Under the pieces are notes generated by a model. The model saw only the letters and a list, made by a program, of their open reading frames with translations. It ran no database searches and was not told the DNA's origin. DNA of 17,155 nt, taken from the NCBI GenBank assembly GCA_910580045.1, contig CAJTXF010000057.1, positions 1 through 17,155 on the forward strand, in the 5' to 3' direction. Below are positions 7,286-13,558 of this stretch, piece after piece. A program made the translations under genes and the position numbers. The stretch comes from an uncultured Eubacteriales bacterium. GTDB taxonomy: Bacteria > Bacillota > Clostridia > Oscillospirales > Acutalibacteraceae. The first letter of the stretch is position 1. Each line of letters starts with the position of its first letter.

Positions 7286-8013
7286 ATTTTAACACAGCCA
7301 TTGTTTATCACATAGTTTACAGTGCTGTGGTACCATTTCTCCTGGGCATATCTGCGGGGGACACCCTCCGCATTGAGAATATTAGCGATGTTCTGTTTGC
7401 CAATTCCTTGCAGATAAAGGTCGAAAATATGTCGGATGATTTTGGCCTCGCCCTCTTTGACCACAAGCTGGCCATCGACCAAATCGCACCCATAAGCCGG
7501 AGCGCAGCAGTTAAACTCGCCGGACTCCATGCGCATCTGATAGCTCCTTCGAAGGTGGTCGGAGATATTCACGCTCTCCTGCTGGGCAGCCATGCCGGGG
7601 AAGGTCACCAGCATTTCCATGTTCATCTTGTCGCTGTCGATGCCCTGTTCCTCAAAATAGATGCTCACGCCCAATTCCTTAAGGGTGCGCAGGGCAACCA
7701 GAAGTTCCTGCGTATTTCTCGCAAACCGTGACACGGACTTGGTAATCACCCGGTCGATTTTGCCCAGCTTGCAGTCACGAATGAGCCGGTTCTGCTCATC
7801 GCGCTTTTTCATGTCCGTGCCGCTCAGTCCCTCGTCAGCGTACACATCCACTAACTTGTACTGCGGATTCATGCGTTCATAATCCTTGTAATAACGAATT
7901 TGGGCAGCGAAGGAGTGTAGCTGGTCGGTGGATTTGCTGGAAACCCGGCAGTAAGCAGCAAGCCGGATAATTGTGGGCTTTTGAGGTTCCCGGCTAATGT
8001 CTGTTACAGTCAT
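7240..8013 (-). CDS. Serine recombinase, C-terminally truncated
   Basis: This DNA recombinase of the resolvase/large serine integrase superfamily has an intact catalytic domain (about 14-150). YCRVSS carries the nucleophile Ser25, EGLSGT is at 61-66, and the arginine-bearing SVSRFARN is at about 93-100. The Recombinase domain (PF07508 type) begins at about residue 165 (CCAPAYGCDLVDGQLVV, WYHSTVNYVI). The protein then ends at 257. Relatives in Clostridia elements usually run to about 500 residues or more, with a zinc-ribbon and coiled-coil C-terminus. The divergence begins just after YVINN, and the last 20 residues run into a terminator. The start has AAAGGAG about 9 bases upstream. Integration and excision activity is doubtful without the C-terminal DNA-binding part, although the catalytic domain could still act as a dominant-negative or inactive form. 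Confidence 0.85.
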   Translation of the reverse strand: MTVTDISREPQKPTIIRLAAYCRVSSKSTDQLHSFAAQIRYYKDYERMNPQYKLVDVYADEGLSGTDMKKRDEQNRLIRDCKLGKIDRVITKSVSRFARNTQELLVALRTLKELGVSIYFEEQGIDSDKMNMEMLVTFPGMAAQQESVNISDHLRRSYQMRMESGEFNCCAPAYGCDLVDGQLVVKEGEAKIIRHIFDLYLQGIGKQNIANILNAEGVPRRYAQEKWYHSTVNYVINNGCVKIGLNQEHPNSKGAPV

Positions 8014-8058
8014 TTTGACTCTCTCCTTTCCTTTGAAATATGCCTTTTGGCACTACCA

Positions 8059-8087
8059 ACAATACCACAAGAGTTCAGATATATCCA
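8059..8087 (-). promoter_or_regulatory. Candidate recombinase promoter
   Basis: On the minus strand, TGGATA (8082-8087) is a 4/6 match to -35. A 17-base spacer follows, then TATTGT (8059-8064), which is preceded by TGG and so has an extended -10. It sits about 45 bases upstream of the recombinase ATG in the only gap between the small coupled ORF and the recombinase. Confidence 0.4.
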
Positions 8088-8112
8088 GCGCAAACGGCCA
8101 GAGTTTTCATTT

Positions 8113-8261
8113 CAGACATATATTTTTTCGGTGCCGTAGTGGGCAGCGCTGATTTCTAAAATGCGCTCGTATTCCTCCGAGGTGATGAGCTGCATTTTCA
8201 GCAGCAACCGGAGCATATTCACGCAATAAACGAAAGCTGAATTGTTGATATCCATATTCAT
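8113..8261 (-). pseudogene. Small ORF coupled to mazF, frameshifted
   Basis: The ATG at 8261 overlaps the mazF stop as ATGA and has GGAAGG 6 bases upstream. Reading from it gives 34 residues (MNMDINNSAFVYCVNMLR and so on to SEEYERI), then a TAG at 8157-8159. If one T is added in the CATTTAG run, the frame continues LEISAAHYGTEKIYV to a stop at 8113, giving a sensible 49-residue protein. A one-base deletion in a short T-run is therefore the simplest reading. The helical LLKMQLITSEEYERIL part resembles SHOCT-like short oligomerisation motifs. Position after a toxin gene raises the possibility that it was a partner of the toxin. That is inference. The short 34-residue product may still be made. 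Confidence 0.6.
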
Positions 8262-8617
8262 AACAACCCTTCCATATATTTAATCCCAAAACTGACGATG
8301 ATGGCGTGATCGACTCGGCCCATGGCAGCCTTATCCAGCTTACCGTTATACCGAATCAGCCTGCGCTTGTCAATGGTACGAATCTGTTCCAGCAGGACGA
8401 CGGATTCTGTAGCAAGCCCCTCCGCGCAAACAATAACGTGCGTGGGCAGCTTGGCTTTATCTGACTTACTTGTAATAGCCGCCACGATGGTGGTGGGGCT
8501 GAATTTATTGCCGGTATCGTTCTGAATGACGAGGACGGGACGTGTGTCGTCCTGTTCACTGCCCACCACCGGCGATAAATCGGCGTAGTAAATTTCGCCG
8601 CGCTTGACTTTCTTCAT
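8258..8617 (-). CDS. mazF: PemK/MazF-family toxin (endoribonuclease)
   Basis: This 119-residue protein is the usual length for the family. The signature order is intact: KRGEIYYADLSPVVGSEQ at the N-terminus (3-20), RPVLVIQND (about 25-33), then TTIVAAITSK (about 42-51). These supply the SH3-like barrel and the conserved Arg and Thr/Ser of the RNase site. Members cleave mRNA at short motifs unless held by an antitoxin. The start at 8617 is fixed by GGAGG 6 bases upstream. An in-frame extension to 8725 has no supporting site. No MazE-like antitoxin precedes it. Instead a structured leader lies upstream and a small ORF is coupled downstream. It could therefore be a solitary toxin-like protein of the element. 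Confidence 0.85.
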   Translation of the reverse strand: MKKVKRGEIYYADLSPVVGSEQDDTRPVLVIQNDTGNKFSPTTIVAAITSKSDKAKLPTHVIVCAEGLATESVVLLEQIRTIDKRRLIRYNGKLDKAAMGRVDHAIIVSFGIKYMEGLL

Positions 8618-9000
8618 GGTTTTCCTCCGTAAGTAATGGCGGCAGCCAAAGGGCAGAATGCCGCCTTGTATCAATCGTTTTGCTTGTCCATACTTGTTCT
8701 CAACACCCCTGGACAGGGAACACACCTCCCGGTTATGCCCTTAACCTCATTGGAATCTCACCACCCCCAGGATCTCTGGAGGGCGCCCTCCTTTGCTGCG
8801 ACGGGTCGCGCTCGGCTTTAGGACTGGACGCAAGTATCATTATCCCTTTCTGCCGGTCATCGCCATCGATGGATGTGCATCCCATCGTCTGAGCCTGGAG
8901 GCCAAAAACTGGCGTCCGCTCATGTGGCTGCCGCTCCTCACGGCGGCAGAAGGAAAGTAAAAGGTGCGCTGAGTATTCGGTTTTCAAAGAGCAACGGAGG
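8618..9000 (-). ncRNA. Candidate structured leader RNA with boxA upstream of mazF
   Basis: This gap of about 380 bases has no convincing gene but many short self-complementary pieces. CTGCCGC/GCGGCAG stems are at 8928-8934 and 8943-8949. A bulged 9-bp stem with a CA loop spans 8867-8887. GGAGGGCGCCCTCC (8778-8791) is a perfect 14-base palindrome. GGCGGCA/TGCCGCC is at 8638-8665. It starts with a boxA-like sequence. An 84-codon open frame (8733-8987) begins only at TTG without a ribosome binding site, so I treat it as non-coding. A cis-acting leader for the mazF to recombinase block is the best reading, with low certainty. Confidence 0.35.
8981..8993 (-). promoter_or_regulatory. rRNA-type boxA antitermination motif
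   Basis: The minus strand reads TGCTCTTTGAAAA, matching the boxA element that NusB/NusE bind in ribosomal RNA leaders of Firmicutes and bacteria generally (core TGCTCTTT). It lies just past the sigma-gene terminator and upstream of the structured leader. Presence of the motif is directly seen. Function in processive antitermination here is inference. Confidence 0.45.
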
Positions 9001-9047
9001 GGAATAAGAAAGACCCCTCACTTTCTAAGCCGAAAAGTGAGGGGTTT
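9001..9047 (-). terminator. Intrinsic terminator of the sigma-like gene
   Basis: On the minus strand ACCCCTCACTTT (read from 9045 to 9034) pairs with its complement (9024 to 9013) over 12 bp with a 9-base loop. TCTTTCTTATT follows as a T-rich tail. It lies 10 bases past the TAA of the sigma-like gene. An A-rich flank on the other side would let it act weakly in the plus direction as well. Confidence 0.75.
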
Positions 9048-9054
9048 GAGCGGA

Positions 9055-9432
9055 TTATTTTTCAAAAAATTTTCTGAGCTTGATCAAGAGGCGCTTTTTG
9101 CGGTCATTTATGGTCTTTTGCGGGATACCTGACTGTGCAGACCAATCTCTTTCCGTAAGCCCTTGGTAGTACAAGGCATCCAGGAGCTGCCGTTCATCCT
9201 CGGAGAGACCGGCAATTACCAGACGCAGCTTGTCCAGCAGAAGATTCTTCTCTGCCTCTCCTGCAGTATCAGCTACCTCATCTACCAGGATATCCTCGCC
9301 GTTGAACTCATCCGTGGTGAGCATATCGTAGGAGAAGTCGCCATTGTCATCTGAACGCTCATTCAGATATTTTTGTCGGCGCTTGTCCTTATAAAACGAC
9401 TTGTACGCATCCTTGGACACCTCCATCAGCAT
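9055..9432 (-). CDS. Sigma-70-like protein, 3' part of a nonsense-interrupted gene
   Basis: The open part from ATG 9432 encodes 125 residues. It has a basic start (DAYKSFYKDKRRQKYLNER), an acidic linker (DEFNGEDILVDEVAD) and a C-terminal region-4 HTH (about 72-122: LSEDERQLLDALYYQGLTERDWSAQSG, then IPQKTINDRKKRLLIKLRKFF). Such short sigma-like proteins are common in Clostridia integrative elements. The ATG has no good ribosome binding site. The same frame extends upstream through GRRFIPLHG to a TAA at 9460-9462, and beyond that to a GTG start with a strong site. The intact ancestor was probably about 166 residues. Whether the 125-residue piece is still made is unclear. The HTH is complete. 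Confidence 0.6.
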   Translation of the reverse strand: MLMEVSKDAYKSFYKDKRRQKYLNERSDDNGDFSYDMLTTDEFNGEDILVDEVADTAGEAEKNLLLDKLRLVIAGLSEDERQLLDALYYQGLTERDWSAQSGIPQKTINDRKKRLLIKLRKFFEK

Positions 9433-9555
9433 ACCATGCAGAGGGATGAACCGCCTGCCTTAGTATGTATCTCTCTGCTGTCGGAACTCAGCGTAACTGA
9501 GCTCCAGGTAAGTTTTACCGTCTAAGACGAACACTTTTTTTGGCGTATATTCCAC
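9433..9555 (-). pseudogene. 5' fragment of the sigma-like gene, cut by in-frame TAA
   Basis: GTG at 9555 has GGAGG 8 bases upstream and opens a frame of 31 codons (VEYTPKKVFVLDGKTYLEL and so on) ending in TAA at 9460-9462. The frame stays open after the stop and joins the sigma-like protein without any shift: G-R-R-F-I-P-L-H-G precedes the Met at 9432. The N-terminal part looks like the normal beginning of this protein family, so a single substitution creating TAA is the likely event. A functional short leader peptide with re-initiation is the alternative. Confidence 0.6.
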
Positions 9556-9566
9556 CTTTGGTTCCT

Positions 9567-9606
9567 CCAATCAATCTGTTTTGGGTTTGGCAAAACGATT
9601 GATTGG
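9567..9606 (-). promoter_or_regulatory. Hairpin overlapping the ribosome binding site of the sigma-like gene
   Basis: CCAATCAATC and GATTGATTGG form a 10-bp stem that continues, after one bulged base, into GTTTTG/CAAAAC with a 7-base loop. In the minus-strand RNA the 3' arm ends in the two G that begin the GGAGG site for the GTG at 9555. The structure could limit ribosome access or serve as a protein site. No T-run follows, so it is not a terminator. Confidence 0.5.
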
Positions 9607-9739
9607 GGTGGGCCGCGGCAGAATAAGTCTTTAGGAAACATTCGGCTTAAGCATGAATGTGATATTCTGCAAAAGTATGACCAATAGAAATATATAAGTC
9701 TGCAATTAATTCTGCTTTAACTAAAAAAGCGCAAAGAAA
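9607..9739. other. Intergenic junction, element to transporter operon
   Basis: This is AT-rich non-coding sequence between the sigma-like gene leader and the transporter operon terminator. I see no gene. It should contain the right boundary of the accessory element, but no duplicate of any part of it is found elsewhere in the window. Confidence 0.4.
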
Positions 9740-9774
9740 AGCCGGGAAACTTTTTCATTACAAGTTTCCCGGCT
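9740..9774. terminator. Bidirectional intrinsic terminator after the transporter operon
   Basis: AGCCGGGAAACTT (9740-9752) and AAGTTTCCCGGCT (9762-9774) form a perfect 13-bp stem with a 9-base loop. In the minus direction TTTTCTTTG follows, and in the plus direction CGTTTTAA follows. It lies about 57 bases past the stop of the PHP gene. Confidence 0.88.
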
Positions 9775-9830
9775 CGTTTTAACAGTAGCTGTTTCCAGTT
9801 AATTCTTTTTACACTATCATACTACACTGG

Positions 9831-10877
9831 CTATAGCCATAGGACATTCGTCCATGCAATTCTTCCGACTTCGTCTTCACATTCAATACGGACATAGGTC
9901 TCATCTCCACGCAAGCAATGAAATGCACCGGTTAGACTTCCTGCGTTCCGAAGTACCGTTTTACTGGCCCCTACTCCGCCACCTGTTATGAAGTGAATTC
10001 GGGTGACATCAGAGCATTGAATCGATACGGTATCTTCATCTATCCCCCACTGATATATCTGCGGACCTGTAGATGAATAGTATTCTCCAGCCAGCAAATG
10101 CCGGACGATGGTTTCGTGGGTCAGTTCCTCTGCACGGACGCAAACCCATCCACCCAAGCTGTCGAAAAGGTGGCTGTGATTGTGATTATCATCGGAAGCA
10201 AAACTGTGAATGTGGATGCCTTTTCTCAGCATTGCATCCCAAAACACTTCTCCTTTCCCTTCGCCGCACTCAATTTGAGTGCCATAGTTATACACCTCTA
10301 AGGCCCAAAAGCTTTGGAGATCGGTAAGTTCTTCTACGTCTACCCTCGACCAGACCGGATGATTATAGGTTGTAAACAAGCCTCTGCTCCGCAGTGTGTC
10401 TGAAAGTTTTTGGGCTGTGTGCAAGCCATTCCAGGAATCCAGATAAATGTGAGGAATTAACTGCTCCCCCGGCTGGATGAGTTTGTCCCCCGCGGCTTTT
10501 TGCATTGCATCGGTTCCGAGGATACCATGAATGTGGTGGGTTTTTATAAGCCCTGCTTTCGCATGACACAAATAATCGACCAGTTCTGGAAAGGTGCGCT
10601 TTTTCTGTGTGAGTTTATAAGCCTCATTAATTCCTCCAACTCGCAGCAGCCAGGCGGATGCTTCTACCCCGGGAAGCAAAATAAAGTTCTCTTTATTGAG
10701 CTCTGTGCGCAAATCGGTATATACATCGTGTTCACTTAAACAAAGAAAACTGTATCCGTGCTTCCCATACAAATCCACGACTTGACCGGGAGTCAGAGAG
10801 CCGTCCGAATTTGTTGTATGGCAGTGCAGATTTCCCTTATACCATTTACCGGTCAAAGGCAGCATCTCTTTTTTCAT
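9831..10877 (-). CDS. PHP-domain metallohydrolase, CehA/McbA-like
   Basis: This 348-residue cytoplasmic enzyme has no signal peptide. The PHP metal-binding motifs are present in order: HCH at residues 18-20, NSDG with Asp25, SEHD with His50, GVEAS with Glu72, then KTHHIHG, NHPVW and a SFASDDNHNH cluster in the C-terminal half. A YSSTGP motif near residue 265 and a beta-rich tail resemble CehA/McbA-type hydrolases. Family members cleave phosphoesters or carbamate/carboxyl esters using two or three metal ions. The substrate cannot be assigned here. The start overlaps the ATPase stop by ATGA, making it the last gene of the importer operon. This suggests that it processes the imported solute, which is inference. 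Confidence 0.85.
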   Translation of the reverse strand: MKKEMLPLTGKWYKGNLHCHTTNSDGSLTPGQVVDLYGKHGYSFLCLSEHDVYTDLRTELNKENFILLPGVEASAWLLRVGGINEAYKLTQKKRTFPELVDYLCHAKAGLIKTHHIHGILGTDAMQKAAGDKLIQPGEQLIPHIYLDSWNGLHTAQKLSDTLRSRGLFTTYNHPVWSRVDVEELTDLQSFWALEVYNYGTQIECGEGKGEVFWDAMLRKGIHIHSFASDDNHNHSHLFDSLGGWVCVRAEELTHETIVRHLLAGEYYSSTGPQIYQWGIDEDTVSIQCSDVTRIHFITGGGVGASKTVLRNAGSLTGAFHCLRGDETYVRIECEDEVGRIAWTNVLWL

Positions 10878-11899
10878 GCGGTCTCCTCCCTAACCTCCAG
10901 GCAGTTCCTTTTCTCCACGCTTAGCCATACCTCTGCTCCGTCTTCATACATTGAAAAGCTGCGGAAGAGAGTATCGGCGAAAACAGGCACTCCATTGACA
11001 TCCATCATATATCGCAGTACATTCCCGCGGGATCGGCTTTCTTTCACAATAGCCGGGAATATATAGCTGTTCTCCGTTGCCGGTCTTTCCCGATAGATCC
11101 CGATAACTTCTGGCCTAATTGCGACCGGGCAGTTAAACGCTGCCTGTTCCCCCGTTAATTTTTGAAAAACCTCTTGTTCGTACACATTATAGTTCCCAAT
11201 GAAATTAGCGGCAAACTTGGTTTTCGGTGCAGTATAAACGGAAACCGGCGTGCCTAATTGTTCAATCTTCCCATCGTTTAGAAGGCAGATACGGTCAGAC
11301 ATGACCATAGCCTCATCTTGATCATGAGTAACAAATATAGTCGTGATGTTCAGTTCCTTTTGGATCCTGCGAATCTGTGTCTGCAGATTTTTCCGCAGCT
11401 TTGCATCAATTGCGCTTAGAGGTTCATCCAGCAGCAGGACCTTAGGTTTGGTCACAATCGCTCGACCTAACGCAACCCGTTGCTGCTGCCCGCCGGAAAG
11501 CTGGGCGGGATACGCATCCACTTTTTCTTCCAATCCGATCATTATCAGGACTTTCCGAATCTCTGATTGAATCTTCTCTTTAGACAGACGCTTTACTTTC
11601 AGCCCAAAAGCCAGGTTCTGCGCCACAGTCATATTGGGGAACAGGCTGTATTGCTGAAAAACCATGCCAATCTTCCGCAGCCTTGGCTCCAATTCGGTTA
11701 TGTTTTCCCCATCCAGAAAGATGCTCCCTTCCTGCACGGTTTCTAAGCCCGCCAAGCAGCGCAATAGGGTGCTTTTTCCGCAGCCGGAGGGCCCCAGAAG
11801 GGTAAGCAGTTCCCCTTCCTCCACCTCCAGGTCAATCCCCCTGAGAACATGATTTGAACCGAAATGCTTGCTTATATTTTGGAATTTGATGTATGCCAT
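10874..11899 (-). CDS. ABC transporter ATPase, PotA/FbpC-like
   Basis: This 341-residue importer ATPase contains all nucleotide-binding motifs: Walker A GPSGCGKST (36-44), Q-loop QQYSLFP (82-88), signature LSGGQQQR (134-141), Walker B VLLLDEP (154-160) and the switch histidine in VTHDQDEA (His192). After residue about 235 it has the extra C-terminal OB/TOBE-like domain of the polyamine/iron/sulfate/phosphonate group, with AIRPEVIGI (about 276-284). It would power the two adjacent permeases. Its ATG overlaps the preceding stop as TAATG, and the PHP gene follows with an ATGA overlap, so the stoichiometry is probably set by translational coupling. The exact substrate class is not resolved by sequence. 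Confidence 0.93.
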   Translation of the reverse strand: MAYIKFQNISKHFGSNHVLRGIDLEVEEGELLTLLGPSGCGKSTLLRCLAGLETVQEGSIFLDGENITELEPRLRKIGMVFQQYSLFPNMTVAQNLAFGLKVKRLSKEKIQSEIRKVLIMIGLEEKVDAYPAQLSGGQQQRVALGRAIVTKPKVLLLDEPLSAIDAKLRKNLQTQIRRIQKELNITTIFVTHDQDEAMVMSDRICLLNDGKIEQLGTPVSVYTAPKTKFAANFIGNYNVYEQEVFQKLTGEQAAFNCPVAIRPEVIGIYRERPATENSYIFPAIVKESRSRGNVLRYMMDVNGVPVFADTLFRSFSMYEDGAEVWLSVEKRNCLEVREETA

Positions 11900-12693
11900 T
11901 ATGATTTTCCCCTTTCTTTCCCACGCCTCTGATTCATATGTACGGTCAGATTGATGGCCAAGGTAATCAAGAGCAGGATAACTACGGCAGCGCTGAGAGC
12001 TTGGGCATCCACAGCCCGGTTGCGGTATAAATATGACTGGGCCGTTTCAAACTGTGAGGAAGCAATAATTTTTATGATAGCAAAATCTCCGAACAGCCCG
12101 GACATACACACAAGGGCCGCATTGCACAAACCAGGCAAAATTGAGGGTATCACGACCCTTACATAGCTGAAGAATTTCCGGTAGCCCAACATCTCAGCGG
12201 CTTCTAAAAGCCCCTTGGTGTTCACAGCGTATAAGCTGTTCCGTACACTCTGATATGTCATAGGCATTATGAACACGCAATAGACGCACACCAGCATAAC
12301 GATACGGTTGGATAAGACTGTGCCAGAGCCGGAGTAAGTACCCAGTATTGATGTAGCCAGAATAATCCCGTTGATTGTAGTAGGGAGAAGGCAGAATAGC
12401 TGCACCAGCTTTTCCGCTTTTGGGAAATACACAATGACTGCATATAGGGCTGTCAACACACTGACCAGAGTGAGTGCAACCGGGATAATGGAAATAAACA
12501 GCCCTCTAAGTATACCTGAGATAAATTTACTGTCGGTCAAGATCTCGGCATAATATTCCAAGGTAAACCCCTCGGGCAGAATGTGGATCCACCTGCCCGC
12601 AAAGGAATATATTAGCGTCACGGCCAGAGGCATTAACAGAAAGACCAGGATGATTATTTCCCATATCCAATGCAACATACGGCCTGCTTTCAC
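11899..12693 (-). CDS. ABC transporter permease, second subunit
   Basis: This integral membrane protein has about six transmembrane helices and a BPD_transp_1-type cytoplasmic loop. The EAA motif is GLLEAAEMLGYRKFFSYVRVV, where the ATPase docks. I place the start at GTG 12693: AAAGGGGG lies 8 bases upstream and the GTG follows the previous stop by one base (264 residues). An ATG at 12723 (274 residues) would overlap the preceding gene by 29 bases and lacks a site. The first helix is WIWEIIILVFLLMPLAVTLIY. It pairs with the permease encoded just before it, as in the spermidine or iron importers with two different permeases. Confidence 0.88.
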   Translation of the reverse strand: MKAGRMLHWIWEIIILVFLLMPLAVTLIYSFAGRWIHILPEGFTLEYYAEILTDSKFISGILRGLFISIIPVALTLVSVLTALYAVIVYFPKAEKLVQLFCLLPTTINGIILATSILGTYSGSGTVLSNRIVMLVCVYCVFIMPMTYQSVRNSLYAVNTKGLLEAAEMLGYRKFFSYVRVVIPSILPGLCNAALVCMSGLFGDFAIIKIIASSQFETAQSYLYRNRAVDAQALSAAVVILLLITLAINLTVHMNQRRGKERGKS

Positions 12694-12694
12694 A

Positions 12695-13549
12695 TTACCT
12701 GCCCCCTTTCTCAAATTTCTCAAAGTGCCGCTTACAGAGGTTGGTCAAGGTGATTTCCAGAATCACAAAGGCCAGCAGAACGAGGGAGAGTGCGCTGCCT
12801 AATCCAGGCCGCTGCCGTACATCTCCTACAAACATATCCACAATTTTTGTGGGCAGCAGAGCGACGCTGTTGTTTACCAACAGGTAGGGGGTTGCATAGG
12901 CCGCGATGGCATTGGCAAAGAGCATATTGAAAGTTCCTAAAATTCCCGGCATCATAACCGGGATAGCTATTCTCACCCAGAACCGTAGCTGTCCAGCCCC
13001 CATTAAGGAGGAAGCTTCCCGCCATTCCTTGCGCACTTTTTCAAAAACAGGCAGCATGAGCAGCGTCCCCATGGGGATCTGAAAGTACAGATAAATGATG
13101 AACATACCGGCTACGGAATAGAGGTTGTAATCTGCAAGAGGCAGAAATCCTACCTGCTGTGCCATAAGCACAAACACTCCGGAAGTTCCCAGCGTAGTGA
13201 TAAAAGCTATTGTTAAAGGGACCCCAGAAAAGGTGGAGGTTAGATTCAGCAGAGAAAGATACCAGGATTTTCCTCTCCCCCTGCTCCCCGACAGAGCCAT
13301 AGCCAGAAAGAAATCGACTACAAGCCCGGCCAGACTGGAAAGGATCGTAATCCACAGGCTGTTTAACATGGCTACTTGATAGGCCGGTTCTTGAAATGCC
13401 TTGATAAAGTTACCAAGGCTTAGCTGGCCGTCTGCGAGGAATGCCTTGACAACCATCCCCATCAAAGGAATGCACTCGAACAGGGCGATCAACAGGGCCA
13501 GGGGCAGAAAAAACACCGCCCGTTTCAAAATCCTTTTTGACTGATCCAT
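12695..13549 (-). CDS. ABC transporter permease, first subunit
   Basis: This 284-residue membrane protein has about six transmembrane helices, beginning with an AVFFLPLALLIALFECIPLM segment. The EAA-type loop is EWREASSLMGAGQLRFWVRIAIP, the ATPase contact. It resembles PotB/PhnU-like permeases. The ATG at 13549 lies 9 bases after the stop of the binding protein, with AAGGTGG just upstream, so translation is coupled. The stop nearly touches the GTG of the second permease. Confidence 0.9.
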   Translation of the reverse strand: MDQSKRILKRAVFFLPLALLIALFECIPLMGMVVKAFLADGQLSLGNFIKAFQEPAYQVAMLNSLWITILSSLAGLVVDFFLAMALSGSRGRGKSWYLSLLNLTSTFSGVPLTIAFITTLGTSGVFVLMAQQVGFLPLADYNLYSVAGMFIIYLYFQIPMGTLLMLPVFEKVRKEWREASSLMGAGQLRFWVRIAIPVMMPGILGTFNMLFANAIAAYATPYLLVNNSVALLPTKIVDMFVGDVRQRPGLGSALSLVLLAFVILEITLTNLCKRHFEKFEKGGR

Positions 13550-13558
13550 ATATCCACC

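Larger units (their letters stand above)
1..9740. mobile_element. Plasmid-like integrative element, right-hand portion
   Basis: This block combines a serine recombinase, a RepA_N initiator with internal iterons, ParA/ParB, a MazF-like toxin, a sigma-like gene and a run of small uncharacterised genes. That mix is typical of integrative or conjugative elements and large plasmids of Clostridia, and differs from the transporter and two-component operons to its right. The right boundary should lie between the sigma-like gene start (9555) and the transporter operon terminator (9740-9774). No attachment-site repeat can be tested, because the left end is outside the window. Conjugation genes are absent here, so mobility by conjugation is inference. 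The recombinase end carries a nonsense codon, a frameshift and a truncation, suggesting partial decay. Confidence 0.6.

Noticed and set aside
8107..8289. 60-codon frame across the end of mazF
   Set aside because: It is in a different frame from the ATGA-coupled small ORF, has no initiation site, and its Arg/His-rich composition looks like a shadow.
8618..8725. 36-codon N-terminal extension of mazF
   Set aside because: MazF proteins start at the KRGEIYYADLSP segment, and the Met at 8617 has GGAGG at good spacing. The extension start has no proper spacing.
8733..8987. 84-codon open frame on the minus strand between the sigma-like gene and mazF
   Set aside because: It can begin only at a TTG inside the boxA with no ribosome site. 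The composition is odd (Arg, Pro, Ser, Gln rich) and the DNA is full of palindromes, so a non-coding leader explains it better. A codon-conservation test could revive it.
9828..9839. 12-base palindrome TGGCTATAGCCA over the PHP stop codon
   Set aside because: It has no T-run and no second copy. The perfect terminator at 9740-9774 already explains operon end, so this is probably chance.
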